Of a DNA stretch of 44,374 nucleotides, positions 9,719 through 17,964 are shown piece after piece; the first letter of the stretch is position 1; each line of letters starts with the position of its first letter. Under the pieces are notes generated by a model. That model ran no database searches. It saw only the letters and a program-made list of their open reading frames with translations, and was not told the origin of the DNA. The DNA is from CAVVIO01 sp963748095 (lineage in GTDB: Bacteria > Bacteroidota > Bacteroidia > Bacteroidales > UBA10428), in assembly GCA_963748095.1 (NCBI GenBank), contig CAVVIO010000059.1:1-44374 (forward strand), in the 5' to 3' direction. The translations under genes and the position numbers were made by a program.

Positions 9719-10087
9719 TCAGGAGAGTAGCCATATCTTAGCAGCTTCCCTGGTTGAAAAAACTTTATGAAAGAAATTTTTAATCGGATGACTGGTTGAC
9801 ATCAGCATGGAGTAGGCTGTTTCTTTGGGCCGTGACTGGACATATGCTGCTTTTACATATTCATAAGGGGATACATGAATTTTCACACTTTCAATAAGCT
9901 CAGAAATTTCACTGACACTTATTTCGTATTGTGCACCAGTAGCATCTGTAAGCATTAAAAGTCTGCGCGGAAGACTTTTATCTTCATAAATCCGGATACC
10001 AAATTTTAATAAATCGGAAAGCTGAATACGACCCGTATAATTTACTTCAAATATACCTGTTATAACATTGAATTCACTGGTAATCAT
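9719..10087 (-). CDS. SpoIIAA/STAS-like protein of unknown function
   Basis: 122 residues, no signal peptide. The pattern N-terminal strand, TGRIQLSDLLKFGIRIYEDKSLPRRLLMLTDATGA, then a long helix and ending FSTREAAKIWLL, matches the STAS/SEC14-like (SpoIIAA-like) small domain proteins common in Bacteroidota. In these the closing FxxxxxAxxWL is typical. Their function is unknown; a ligand- or membrane-associated regulatory role has been suggested. It lies 13 bp after the YjeF_N-like gene, so the two are probably cotranscribed. Confidence 0.65.
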   Translation of the reverse strand: MITSEFNVITGIFEVNYTGRIQLSDLLKFGIRIYEDKSLPRRLLMLTDATGAQYEISVSEISELIESVKIHVSPYEYVKAAYVQSRPKETAYSMLMSTSHPIKNFFHKVFSTREAAKIWLLS

Positions 10088-10100
10088 GATTGTCCACTTA

Positions 10101-10787
10101 TTAGTTCGTATAACATTTTACGATACCTGATTCACTAAAACCCTTCGGCTGTTCAATGCCAAATCCTGTATAAACTTCTTTTGGCAATCCCAGATCGGCA
10201 AGATAAATCTTCGAATGGGTCAATAAAGGAATTAGTTCAGTTTTCATGGCTGCCAGGGTTAAAATAATATCTGGCTTAAATATAGTAATACTGGTAGTCT
10301 TTTCAAAACCCGTTGGCAGGTCGAGCGAAATTTTGGTACATACTAATCTATTTGCTTTGTCAACCGCTTTTTGTATCGTTTCTGACAAGGGCAGTCGCTG
10401 GGAGAAACCCAGATAGGCATCAATAAAAATACCGGGTTGTTGAACTGATTCCATTTTAGCCCCGCAGGCCAGAGCCCTTTCCAGTTGCAATTGCGGGAGT
10501 TCCGGGAGTTCTTCATTTGGAATATCCAAATATACATTGTATCCCCATGCTGCTAAACGCCTTGCTGCCACCAGGCCACCCCCGCCATTGTTTCCGGCAC
10601 CAATCCCTATCAACACATTTTCTGAAGCCGGTTTTACATTTACTGCAAGCCGGGCAAGATGTAAGCCGGCATTTTCCATCATTAGTTCAATGGATATCTT
10701 ATATTTATCAACCGATAAATAATCCATTTCCCTGAATTTTTCGATGGTCAAATGATTACTTCCAATAGCTGTTTCAGGAATTTCCAT
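10101..10787 (-). CDS. Stand-alone YjeF_N (NAD(P)HX epimerase-like) protein
   Basis: 228 residues matching the N-terminal epimerase domain of YjeF/Nnr. It has FREMDYLSVDKYKISIELMMENAG near the start, the nucleotide loop GIGAGNNGGGGLVAARRLAAWGYNV, an internal IFIDAYLGFSQRLPL and ISLDLPTGF. The ADP-dependent dehydratase domain usually fused in bacterial NnrD/NnrE proteins is absent. The canonical GNGNNGGDG loop reads GAGNNGGGG here, so an Asp is replaced by Gly. The LGFS segment also departs from the usual FGTG-type loop. It may be a divergent epimerase or a repurposed binding protein. Confidence 0.7.
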   Translation of the reverse strand: MEIPETAIGSNHLTIEKFREMDYLSVDKYKISIELMMENAGLHLARLAVNVKPASENVLIGIGAGNNGGGGLVAARRLAAWGYNVYLDIPNEELPELPQLQLERALACGAKMESVQQPGIFIDAYLGFSQRLPLSETIQKAVDKANRLVCTKISLDLPTGFEKTTSITIFKPDIILTLAAMKTELIPLLTHSKIYLADLGLPKEVYTGFGIEQPKGFSESGIVKCYTN

Positions 10788-10887
10788 ATATTACATTTTA
10801 AACAAATTGTACCATTACAATATCCATTACCAATATATAGTCAACCTGCTCATGTTCTGATTTCCAGCTTTCATATCTTCCATATTA

Positions 10888-11145
10888 TTAATTTTCCAGT
10901 TTTTGAGCAATTTGTTTCTTCAATTGTTCCAGATCGTTTTCAGTAAATTCTCCGGGATTACTGGCTGAGATTGCTTTTTCAAGAAGCAGGCTTTGTTTCT
11001 CATAATTGGTACAGGCATTGCACATCATTTTATGGGCTTTAAGTTGCATTTTCTCCTTCCTGTTAAGCTTAAAGTGCATTTTTTTTTCAATCAGCTCAGT
11101 TGCTTTCAGGCACGAAAGAAAGAGTATGTTCATAATCTTTTTCAT
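10888..11145 (-). CDS. Small zinc-binding anti-sigma factor-like protein
   Basis: 85 residues, no membrane span. Residues 37-44 read HKMMCNAC, exactly the HX3CX2C signature of zinc-associated anti-sigma factors. The rest is helical and charged. The gene starts 6 bp after the stop of an ECF sigma factor on the same strand, the standard arrangement for a cognate pair. The protein should bind and hold the sigma factor in the cytosol and release it on a redox or other signal to the zinc site. The very small size and missing membrane domain fit the soluble class of these anti-sigma factors. Confidence 0.75.
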   Translation of the reverse strand: MKKIMNILFLSCLKATELIEKKMHFKLNRKEKMQLKAHKMMCNACTNYEKQSLLLEKAISASNPGEFTENDLEQLKKQIAQKLEN

Positions 11146-11151
11146 ATCTCA

Positions 11152-11712
11152 TTATTTTTTAAACCAATTGTTCTCAACACAATCCCTTAATTGCAGTTTA
11201 GCCCTGTGGACTATCTGCCAAAAATTAGTAGGTGCAATACCCAATTCCTGACAAATCTCTTCACCACTTTTTTCAGACAAATACTTTAACTTCACGCACA
11301 TGTTCCATGTTTCAGGAAGGGCATCAAGACATTTTTTTAATACTTTTTGAAATTCAGTATCATCCAACAGATGCAGGTCATCTTCGTGCCAGTCTTTTGG
11401 CCGTTTTTCTTCCTGCCAGCTTCCTTCTTTATCAAAAAATTTTGAAAACACCTGGTTATCTATACTTATCGGCTGATTTACTTTTTTGCGGTACACATCT
11501 ATAATTTTATAGTTAAGAATAGAAATCAGCCATGTTTTGGGTGAGCTGTCGCCCCTGAAGGTATCTATTTTTTCTACCGCAGCTAAAAAAGTATCTTGTA
11601 CCAGATCTTTAGCCAGTTCTGAATCCGAAACCTTATGAACTGCCCAGGAATACAGTTCACTTGTATACATTTCGACCATCTCGGCTAAATTTATTGTTTT
11701 GGTATTCGTCAT
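11152..11712 (-). CDS. ECF-type RNA polymerase sigma factor
   Basis: 186 residues from the ATG at 11712; a longer GTG start at 11742 is possible but less likely. Region 2 is clear (SELYSWAVHKVSDSELAKDLVQDTFLAAVEKIDTFRGDSSPKTWLISILNYKIID). Region 4 follows (LDALPETWNMCVKLKYLSEKSGEEICQELGIAPTNFWQIVHRAKLQLRDCV). The linker is long, about 45 residues. The protein directs RNA polymerase to a small regulon and is presumably held by the zinc anti-sigma encoded 6 bp downstream. A TACCTTTG promoter box and a TGGTT-N8-AACCA dyad lie just upstream. Confidence 0.9.
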   Translation of the reverse strand: MTNTKTINLAEMVEMYTSELYSWAVHKVSDSELAKDLVQDTFLAAVEKIDTFRGDSSPKTWLISILNYKIIDVYRKKVNQPISIDNQVFSKFFDKEGSWQEEKRPKDWHEDDLHLLDDTEFQKVLKKCLDALPETWNMCVKLKYLSEKSGEEICQELGIAPTNFWQIVHRAKLQLRDCVENNWFKK

Positions 11713-11742
11713 TGTATTCGTTTTAAATGTTAAAAGAACCAC

Positions 11743-12397
11743 AAATTATCCTTCCCTGCTGCAGGTTTGTAATCGGGTGCAAAGGTAATCTGACTTTATG
11801 GTTCCCTCTTTAACCATCGTAAATAAAATTAATAAAATATTCTTATTCAATATAATATTTCGCCGCTGTTCAAAGTACGGGAGGAAATAGTATGTTTCAA
11901 AACAAACATTTCAACAGGCAGAAATTCCTGTAAGCAGATATAAGGGGGAAGAAGAGATTTACATCCGGACAGAAAAATAGAACTCAGATAGAATGTCTGC
12001 ACAAGACAGTAAAGAACAAAACATTGTATTAACAGATTTTACTATCCAATATCCAACCTGCTTTTCAACTTTTTTCAAAATTACTGTTTACTGCAATTTT
12101 TCATCACTGCGTACTGATTACCGGCTGAAATATAGTCGAAATGGCTTCATCCTTCTTTACAAATAAACTTCCATTCTAAGTAAGCCGGGAAGTTATTTTA
12201 AACTTTCATTTAAATTTGGAAATACCCTAACTTAAATGAAACATGAGCCCTAAAAAAATCATTATCGGAAAAGAAAAATCAGACCATCCCCCCTTTGTTA
12301 ATCATTTGGATTCACTGATCGTTCACGGGTGGAAAAAAAGTTGTTGTTTAAACATAAAAATGTAATTACAGAAATAACTAATTCAAATTATATAATT
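11743..12397. other. Intergenic stretch between divergent operons
   Basis: Besides the sigma operon promoter it contains a 40-codon plus-strand mini-ORF (12243-12365, MSPKKIIIGKEKSDHP...) that reads like the start of a truncated gene but has no recognisable continuation. The remainder is AT-rich without repeats that I can see. Confidence 0.4.
11780..11816 (-). promoter_or_regulatory. Probable promoter and dyad of the sigma/anti-sigma operon
   Basis: On the minus strand TACCTTTG (11787-11780) fits the Bacteroidota -7 consensus TAnnTTTG. Just upstream, 11799-11816 is the dyad TGGTT-N8-AACCA. The operon start lies about 70 bp downstream. The dyad could be a regulator site or the ECF autoregulatory element. 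Confidence 0.45.
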
Positions 12398-12988
12398 ATG
12401 GAGCAATCAAAGATTATAATTAGTAACGAGTCTGCTAATCCAGGTCCATTAGGTCTTTTAGCTTTTGGCATGACTACTGTCTTATTAAATCTGCATAATG
12501 CAGGTTACTTCGAAATGAATTCGATGATTTTGGCAATGGGAATTTTTTACGGGGGATTAGCCCAGATAATTGCAGGAATTTTAGAAGCAAAAAAGAACAA
12601 CACATTTGGATTGACAGCTTTTGTTTCTTATGGATTTTTCTGGTTGACTTTAGTGGCTTTGATATTTCTGCCAAAATGGAATTTAATACCTGCTCCATCT
12701 TCCGGCGGTATGGTCGCTTATTTAATAATGTGGGGCATCTTTACAGGACTTATGTTTATTGGTACATTAAAAATTAATAAAGCGTTGCAATTTGTTTTTG
12801 CCAGCCTGACCATTTTATTTTTTTTGTTGGCATTAGGCGATAAAACCGGTAACGTTACCATAAAAACATTTACCGGATATGAAGGTGTTATTTGTGGAGC
12901 TTCAGCTATTTATGCAGGTATCGCAACGCTAATGAACGAAGTATATGGTAAAGTAATTATGCCGGTTGGAACCATTGTTAAATCATAA
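12398..12988 (+). CDS. satP: SatP/YaaH (GPR1/FUN34) acetate-succinate transporter
   Basis: 196 residues from the ATG at 12398; upstream in-frame codons lack family similarity. The family signature NPGPLGLLAFGMTT opens the first membrane span. Five further hydrophobic segments follow, making six in all. The inner motif FYGGLAQIIAGILEAKKNNTFG matches the conserved GG-Q-x-G-x-x-E-x-x-x-x-N-T-F region of this family, and TGYEGVICGASAIYAG lies before the last span. The protein takes up acetate (and possibly succinate) across the inner membrane. It stands alone, so its control is not evident. Confidence 0.9.
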   Translation: MEQSKIIISNESANPGPLGLLAFGMTTVLLNLHNAGYFEMNSMILAMGIFYGGLAQIIAGILEAKKNNTFGLTAFVSYGFFWLTLVALIFLPKWNLIPAPSSGGMVAYLIMWGIFTGLMFIGTLKINKALQFVFASLTILFFLLALGDKTGNVTIKTFTGYEGVICGASAIYAGIATLMNEVYGKVIMPVGTIVKS

Positions 12989-13224
12989 CTGAACTTTCTG
13001 CATCGTTAGATACATCAAAATTAATGACTATTTCATTAGTAACTCCGGATGAATTCAATTGTTTCATTGCGGCGAATGAACAATTAATAGTTCACAATGG
13101 CTGGCAGTATGAATAGTAAGGGAGGATTCCGTCCTTATCATCCCCCTCACGAAATATAAAGCGGTTAATGAACTATCACAAAATATTAAAAGTCTTATTG
13201 GCCTTACTGTATATTATAAAATGT

Positions 13225-14208
13225 TTAGTAAGATTCAATTGCCTTTGCAAGCGCTTTGGATTTTTTTTGTGAAAGGTTAGATCTTCCCCAAATAGAAGCT
13301 AATCCCAATCCAATTGATATAACCGGGACTATTTTATTGAATCCTGAAATATTTTCATCTCGATTCCCTCTTAGAATCTCATAAGTAAATCCATATAAAA
13401 TTGCAGAAACCCCAACAATAAAAAGGGTGGTACTTCCATTTTGAAGTGTTTTATATTGATATAAATATTTCATACTTTCCATATTATCACTTAAATCGAC
13501 CATTAGATTTTTATAAGACACTTTTTTTAAATCTCCAAATCCTTTGTTGTAATATGCAAATATTTCCTTATTTTTTCTTTCTGAAACTGCGGCCATCATA
13601 ACAGAGGTATGAATTTCCAAATCCTCAAATGTTTTTAAAGTACTTGTCACTTCTTTTTCGTAATAATTCATTCTTCCTTTATATAATCTCCTGGCAAATT
13701 CAATTTCTCTTGCATTATGTACAAATTGAGTATTCGCCCATAATTGATCATTATAATTAAAAAATTTGACTTTTGATGCTGCTAATTTAAATGAATCAAT
13801 CTTAAAATATATCTGACCATTATCTGAGTTTTCAAAAGATATATTCTCTCCTTTTATAATATCTCCTGAATAGGTATATATATAATCCTCCTTCGTATTT
13901 TCAATGATATTTTTTAAATATGAGGACGAAGACAGGGAATTAACTTTCTCTATAAAACGGTTAATATTTAAAGAATCTACAATAAAATCAACGTTCTGAT
14001 ATTTAACATATTTTACATCCTTTATTGGCAGACTTTTTTTAATCCAACTATTGGAAACCGGATTTTTATAAGTAAAGTTGATGCTAAGTGTATCTATAGA
14101 TTCTATTTTGCAATCATAACGATCATTATTTGTACTGAGGATCTGATCCTGACTAAATAAGAACAGATATTGAAACACAATGGCAATTACCAGAAATAGT
14201 TTTTTCAT
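13225..14208 (-). CDS. Exported protein of unknown function with C-terminal membrane spans
   Basis: 327 residues. A signal peptide (MKKLFLVIAIVFQYLFLFSQ) is cleaved after residue 20. The middle is a Ser/Asn/Tyr-rich region with short strand-like units (TYSGDIIKGENISFEN, NGQIYFKIDSFKLAASKVKFFNY). A helical stretch with several Met and Tyr follows, then two hydrophobic segments (TTLFIVGVSAILYGFTYEIL and IVPVISIGLGLASIWG) near residues 260-310. The first half resembles Bacteroidota proteins that begin with a repeated DxIxCxIxSxDxxxIxFTY pattern of unknown role. I do not recognise a family with confidence. A copy of a dispersed 35-bp box lies 148 bp upstream. Confidence 0.7.
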   Translation of the reverse strand: MKKLFLVIAIVFQYLFLFSQDQILSTNNDRYDCKIESIDTLSINFTYKNPVSNSWIKKSLPIKDVKYVKYQNVDFIVDSLNINRFIEKVNSLSSSSYLKNIIENTKEDYIYTYSGDIIKGENISFENSDNGQIYFKIDSFKLAASKVKFFNYNDQLWANTQFVHNAREIEFARRLYKGRMNYYEKEVTSTLKTFEDLEIHTSVMMAAVSERKNKEIFAYYNKGFGDLKKVSYKNLMVDLSDNMESMKYLYQYKTLQNGSTTLFIVGVSAILYGFTYEILRGNRDENISGFNKIVPVISIGLGLASIWGRSNLSQKKSKALAKAIESY

Positions 14209-14643
14209 AACTGAATCATATTTTTGTTTAGCTCTGTTTTTTATTTTTTATTTCAAAAAAATAATTTGTTTCCTCTTCCCTATCAAAAATCCAGTTGAAA
14301 TAGTTACTATAAAATGAATACAAGAATGGCACTATTCTTCAATTACCATTTACGGCCTAAATGTAAAAGTAATTCCTGGGAAAAGCAAATTTATAAGCGT
14401 GACGAGGTTCATTCATCTGTCAACCGGGACAAGCAGGCATCTGATTAATTCGTCACGGGAAGTATATTCGTTACAGAAGGGTAATTTATCTATAATTAAT
14501 CTTAACTTATCATTGATTATCAATGATTTTCTTACATAAGAACATACTGTTTAGGAAAGCAATATCATCTCTTTAATACTTTCACAACCAACATTTTCCC
14601 GTATACCCCTATATTATACAATTTAATTGCTAAGGAGAAAACA
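14209..14643. other. Divergent intergenic region with dispersed box and inverted repeat
   Basis: Holds one copy of the CTAAATGTAAAAG-type box (14356-14390) and an 8-bp inverted repeat CGTGACGA/TCGTCACG (14398-14405 and 14450-14457, 44-base loop). The two flanking genes are divergently transcribed, so both promoters lie here. Confidence 0.45.
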
Positions 14644-15967
14644 ATGAGAAATTTAAGTATTATTATAATGTTATTGCTGTTAGCTATATTCACTACATGC
14701 GAAAAGACAGGTTCAGACAGCCTGAATAATGTGACAATTGACCCTTTTTCCAACGGTAGCAGTGAAAGAAATATGATCGTTGTTCTCAGCGATATGCATA
14801 TGGGTGCTGATATCACCTATACTCAATGCAATAATAACATTGCGCCTCTTGAAAAGATGCTCCAGCGGATTAGAGTATCTCTAAATGTTAAAGAGCTTGT
14901 TATTGCAGGAGACCTGATTGATGGATGGTATGTACCGGCAACAGTAGACACCTATCAGGGAAAAGAACAGAGTGATTTTGTACAGCGTCTTGCAGCTAAC
15001 AATTCAGGAATATTTGCTGCCCTAAACCAGATAATCCAGGAAAAGAGAATTACTGTTACTTATTTACCGGGGAATCATGATATGGAAATAACTGCTGCTA
15101 ATGTTGACCTTATTCTCCCTGGTATAAATCAGGCGCGTGATGCACAAGGCTTAGGTACCTACATTCCGGCAAGTATGCCCGTATTGGCCATTGAACATGG
15201 CAATCGCTATAATTTTATTACCGCACCTGACCCGATTTCAAACAAAGATAGTGTGCCGGGCTCCATATTACCTACCGGATATTTTTTAACAAGATTAGCA
15301 ACGACCCATAAGATACAAAACTGTACAGTAGCTGGCGACACATTAGCCGTTGTAACCCCGAATGTTTCGGGTGATGTAAGCCAGAAATTAGCATTTGGAT
15401 ATTGGCAAAGCTGGGTAGCGTTAATTAATTATATTCCTATTACAAATAAATTTTCTGAAAAGATCATCGTGACCAATGTTAATGGATTCACCAAAACATA
15501 TTCAATTAACGATCTGATTCCTTTTCAGTTAACTCCCGGAGGATTTATTGATATGAAACTTTTCAGAGGGGTCCAGGACAACTGGGAAGAAAGACAAACG
15601 ATCAACAAGGTAGCAGTGCATATCCCTGTTAAACTGGCAATTGCGAATCAGGTTAATTTTGATAGTATAGATATTCAGGCAAATACACAATACTTTAAAA
15701 ATCCAAACTCCAATATAAGAATTGTAGTTTTTGGACACACACATAAAGCCAAAATTATTCCCTTACACCAATAATGGGATAAAATCAATATATGCGAACT
15801 CAGGAACATGGATTGATGATAATTCCGGAGTAGCAGGTGCAACGATGAATTTTGTTGTTATAACACCGCAAAGTTCCGATGATTTTTCTCAAACATATGT
15901 AAAACTTTATGATATTGAAGACAATGTTATAAAGAAACTGGCAGTAGACTCATTACTACATTATTAA
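14644..15967 (+). CDS. Exported calcineurin-like metallophosphoesterase, frameshifted near the C terminus
   Basis: The N terminus is a signal sequence with Cys19 (IFTTCEK), a possible but weak lipobox. All metallophosphoesterase blocks are present: LSDMHMG (Asp50, His52), AGDLIDGWY (Asp90), LPGNHD (Asn145-Asp147) and VFGHTHK. The active site is therefore complete and dinuclear metal hydrolysis is expected, in the periplasm or outer membrane. The first frame stops at 15774. The second frame continues PKLFPYTNNGIKSIYANSGTWID to 15967, which is the normal tail after the GHTH motif. One A too many in the AAA run near 15743 explains the break. The substrate is unknown; the fold resembles UDP-diacylglucosamine-type phosphoesterases and cAMP-type esterases alike. 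Confidence 0.85.
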
Positions 15968-16057
15968 CAAGGAACCGGTTTTTTGTGGCAGAAAACGATA
16001 AGTAAAAATTTATTTGCCATATTACCCGCAAGATCGCTGTCAGTAAACCTCAATACT

Positions 16058-16093
16058 CAAAAACCCTTTTTTTAGTGTTGGGGTTTTATTTTT
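16058..16093 (+). terminator. Terminator after the metallophosphoesterase
   Basis: AAAACCC and GGGGTTTT pair around a 13-base T-rich loop, followed by ATTTTTAG. It lies about 90 bp after the stop at 15967. Confidence 0.6.
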
Positions 16094-16175
16094 AGATAAA
16101 CTATAACAAGTTCTTACCTGATTAATAAACCAAAAGATTTCATTCCTACAATTCTTTCCTGACAATCACTTTAAA

Positions 16176-16244
16176 TGTGTGAATGATGTAACTTATTATC
16201 GGAGTAGTGTAACACTTTCCGGTATTGAAGTATTCACCTTTGTT
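16176..16244 (+). promoter_or_regulatory. Shared composite promoter/operator, copy 2
   Basis: TGTGAATGATGTAACTTATT starts at 16178. It is followed by TAACACTT, 14 bases, and ATTCACCTTTGTT ending at 16244. Same block order and spacing as copies at 7063 (minus) and 17745. The start codon of the ice-binding lipoprotein is 37 bp beyond. Confidence 0.75.
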
Positions 16245-16280
16245 CCGTGATATTATTTCACAAAAACTAATACAGATATT

Positions 16281-17672
16281 ATGCATATAAGAAATCTTTT
16301 AACAACAATGGCAATGGTTTCAGTTGTTTTATTAACCGGTTGTAAAAAATCGGACGATAATGGAACAACCTCTCCCACTGTTAGTTCAGTTAATCCTGCA
16401 AATAATGCTACCGAGGTAGTACTTAATAAAATCGTAAGCGCCACTTTTAGCGAGGCTATGGATCCATTAACGCTCAATTTTTCATCTTTCACCTTAAAAC
16501 AAGGTGAAGCCGTAGTTACCGGAGCAGTGTCGTATTCAGACTCAACCGTGACCTTTACTCCATCATCGGAATTAACGGCAGAAACAGTTTATACAGCAAC
16601 AATTAGCACTGAAGCTAAAAATATGACAGGTAATGCATTATCAGAAAAAACCGTTTGGAGCTTTACCACCGGGGTGTCAGCTGATAATACACCGCCAACT
16701 GTAACGCTAACCAATCCACTTACCAACGCGACTGATGTATCACGCAATATAGCAATAACAGTAACATTCAGTGAGGCTATGCAAGCATCAACAATTACAG
16801 CTTCCAGTTTAAGTCTAAAACAGGGAACAACCGTAGTTCCCGGTTCAGTTGATTATTCAGGAGTTACAGCAACCTTTACACCTTCAATTAATTTATCACC
16901 TGTAACAGCTTATACAGCCACTATGACTGTTGATGCAACGGACCAGGCAGGCAATGCACTTGAATCTGACAAGGTATGGAATTTTACAACAGGCGGTACC
17001 ATTACCGCTCTGGCTACAGTAGATCTTGGCGCTTCAGAAAATTATGTTATTTTAGCTAAAACAGCCATTACCAACAATTCGACTTCAGTAATTATTGGTA
17101 ATTTAGGATTAAGCCCTGCTGCAACTTCGTATATCACCGGATTAGCATTAACTGATGCCACCGGATATGCAACATCCGCACAGATTACAGGAAAAGTATA
17201 TGCAGCTGATATGGCTGATCCTACTCCTGATAATTTAACTACAGCAGTTGAAAATATGATTACTGCATACAATGATGCAGCTGGTCGTCCTTCTCCTGAT
17301 TTTGTTGAATTAGGAACAGGCGACATTGGTGGAAAAACACTTTCGCCGGGACTTTATAAATGGACCAGTACGGTTACCATACCTTCAGCACTTACCATTT
17401 CTGGTACAGCAGATGATATCTGGATATTCCAGATTGCAGGTAACCTGAACATGAGCTCAGCTGTTATTATTACTTTAGAAGGAGGCGCACAAACTAAAAA
17501 TATTTTCTGGCAGGTAGCAGGTGAAGCAACTCTTGGCACAACTTCACATTTTGAAGGTATTTTACTTTCCATGACAGGAATTACATTACAAACAGGGGCT
17601 TCTATGAATGGAAGGGCTCTGGCACAAACTGCAGTTATTCTAGATGGAAATGCAGTTACGCAGCCACAATAA
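16281..17672 (+). CDS. Ice-binding-like (DUF3494) lipoprotein with two Big_5 domains
   Basis: 463 residues. A lipoprotein signal is followed by the lipobox LTGCKKS (Cys20). Two bacterial Ig-like Big_5 domains follow (about residues 32-130 and 138-235), each with VxxTFSEAMxxxTxxxxSFxLKQG, TxxVTFTPSxxL and a closing WxFTTG. The C-terminal half (about 240-463) is the DUF3494 beta-solenoid: GNLGLSPAA, LYKWTSTVTIPSALTISGTADDIWIFQIAGNL, NIFWQVAGEATLGTTSHFEGILLSMTGITLQTGASMNGRALAQTAVIL. This domain family includes ice-binding proteins but also many with no proven ice activity. The arrangement presents the solenoid at the cell surface. It is monocistronic, with its own terminator, and starts the first of three surface-protein blocks. 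Confidence 0.9.
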   Translation: MHIRNLLTTMAMVSVVLLTGCKKSDDNGTTSPTVSSVNPANNATEVVLNKIVSATFSEAMDPLTLNFSSFTLKQGEAVVTGAVSYSDSTVTFTPSSELTAETVYTATISTEAKNMTGNALSEKTVWSFTTGVSADNTPPTVTLTNPLTNATDVSRNIAITVTFSEAMQASTITASSLSLKQGTTVVPGSVDYSGVTATFTPSINLSPVTAYTATMTVDATDQAGNALESDKVWNFTTGGTITALATVDLGASENYVILAKTAITNNSTSVIIGNLGLSPAATSYITGLALTDATGYATSAQITGKVYAADMADPTPDNLTTAVENMITAYNDAAGRPSPDFVELGTGDIGGKTLSPGLYKWTSTVTIPSALTISGTADDIWIFQIAGNLNMSSAVIITLEGGAQTKNIFWQVAGEATLGTTSHFEGILLSMTGITLQTGASMNGRALAQTAVILDGNAVTQPQ

Positions 17673-17699
17673 CAGGTTATTGGTAATTTTATAAATCCT

Positions 17700-17733
17700 A
17701 AAGAGGTATCCGCAAGGATTACCTCTTTTTTAA
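17700..17733 (+). terminator. Rho-independent terminator after the ice-binding gene
   Basis: Perfect 9-bp stem AAAGAGGTA/TACCTCTTT with an 11-base loop, followed by a run of T. It lies about 28 bp after the stop codon. Confidence 0.85.
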
Positions 17734-17744
17734 TTGCCAAAAAT

Positions 17745-17813
17745 ATGTGAATGATGTAACTTATTATCAGAATTATATAACACTTACCATTATAAATAGA
17801 ACGAACTTTATTG
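17745..17813 (+). promoter_or_regulatory. Shared composite promoter/operator, copy 3
   Basis: TGTGAATGATGTAACTTATT starts at 17747. It is followed by ATAACACTT, 14 bases, then ACGAACTTTATT, a weaker version of the -7 region. Block order and spacing equal the copies at 7063 and 16176. The gene at 17965 starts about 150 bp beyond. Confidence 0.7.
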
Positions 17814-17964
17814 TATAAAATAGGCTATTTCAATGAAATAGGATAATTCAAACTATTCCCGGACTTTTTTGCAGGCTTCCTTTTAATTATCAATAAAAAC
17901 TGAAAAAACATTTATGCAGAATACACTACTAAAAAATCGATTAATAAATTATTAAAACTATACA

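Noticed and set aside
12243..12365. 40-codon plus-strand mini-ORF before satP
   Set aside because: Too short, no family match and no conserved continuation; kept only as a note in the intergenic entry.
15731..15967. Separate small ORF after the metallophosphoesterase
   Set aside because: Its sequence is the natural C-terminal tail of the upstream gene, so it is a frameshift and not an independent gene.
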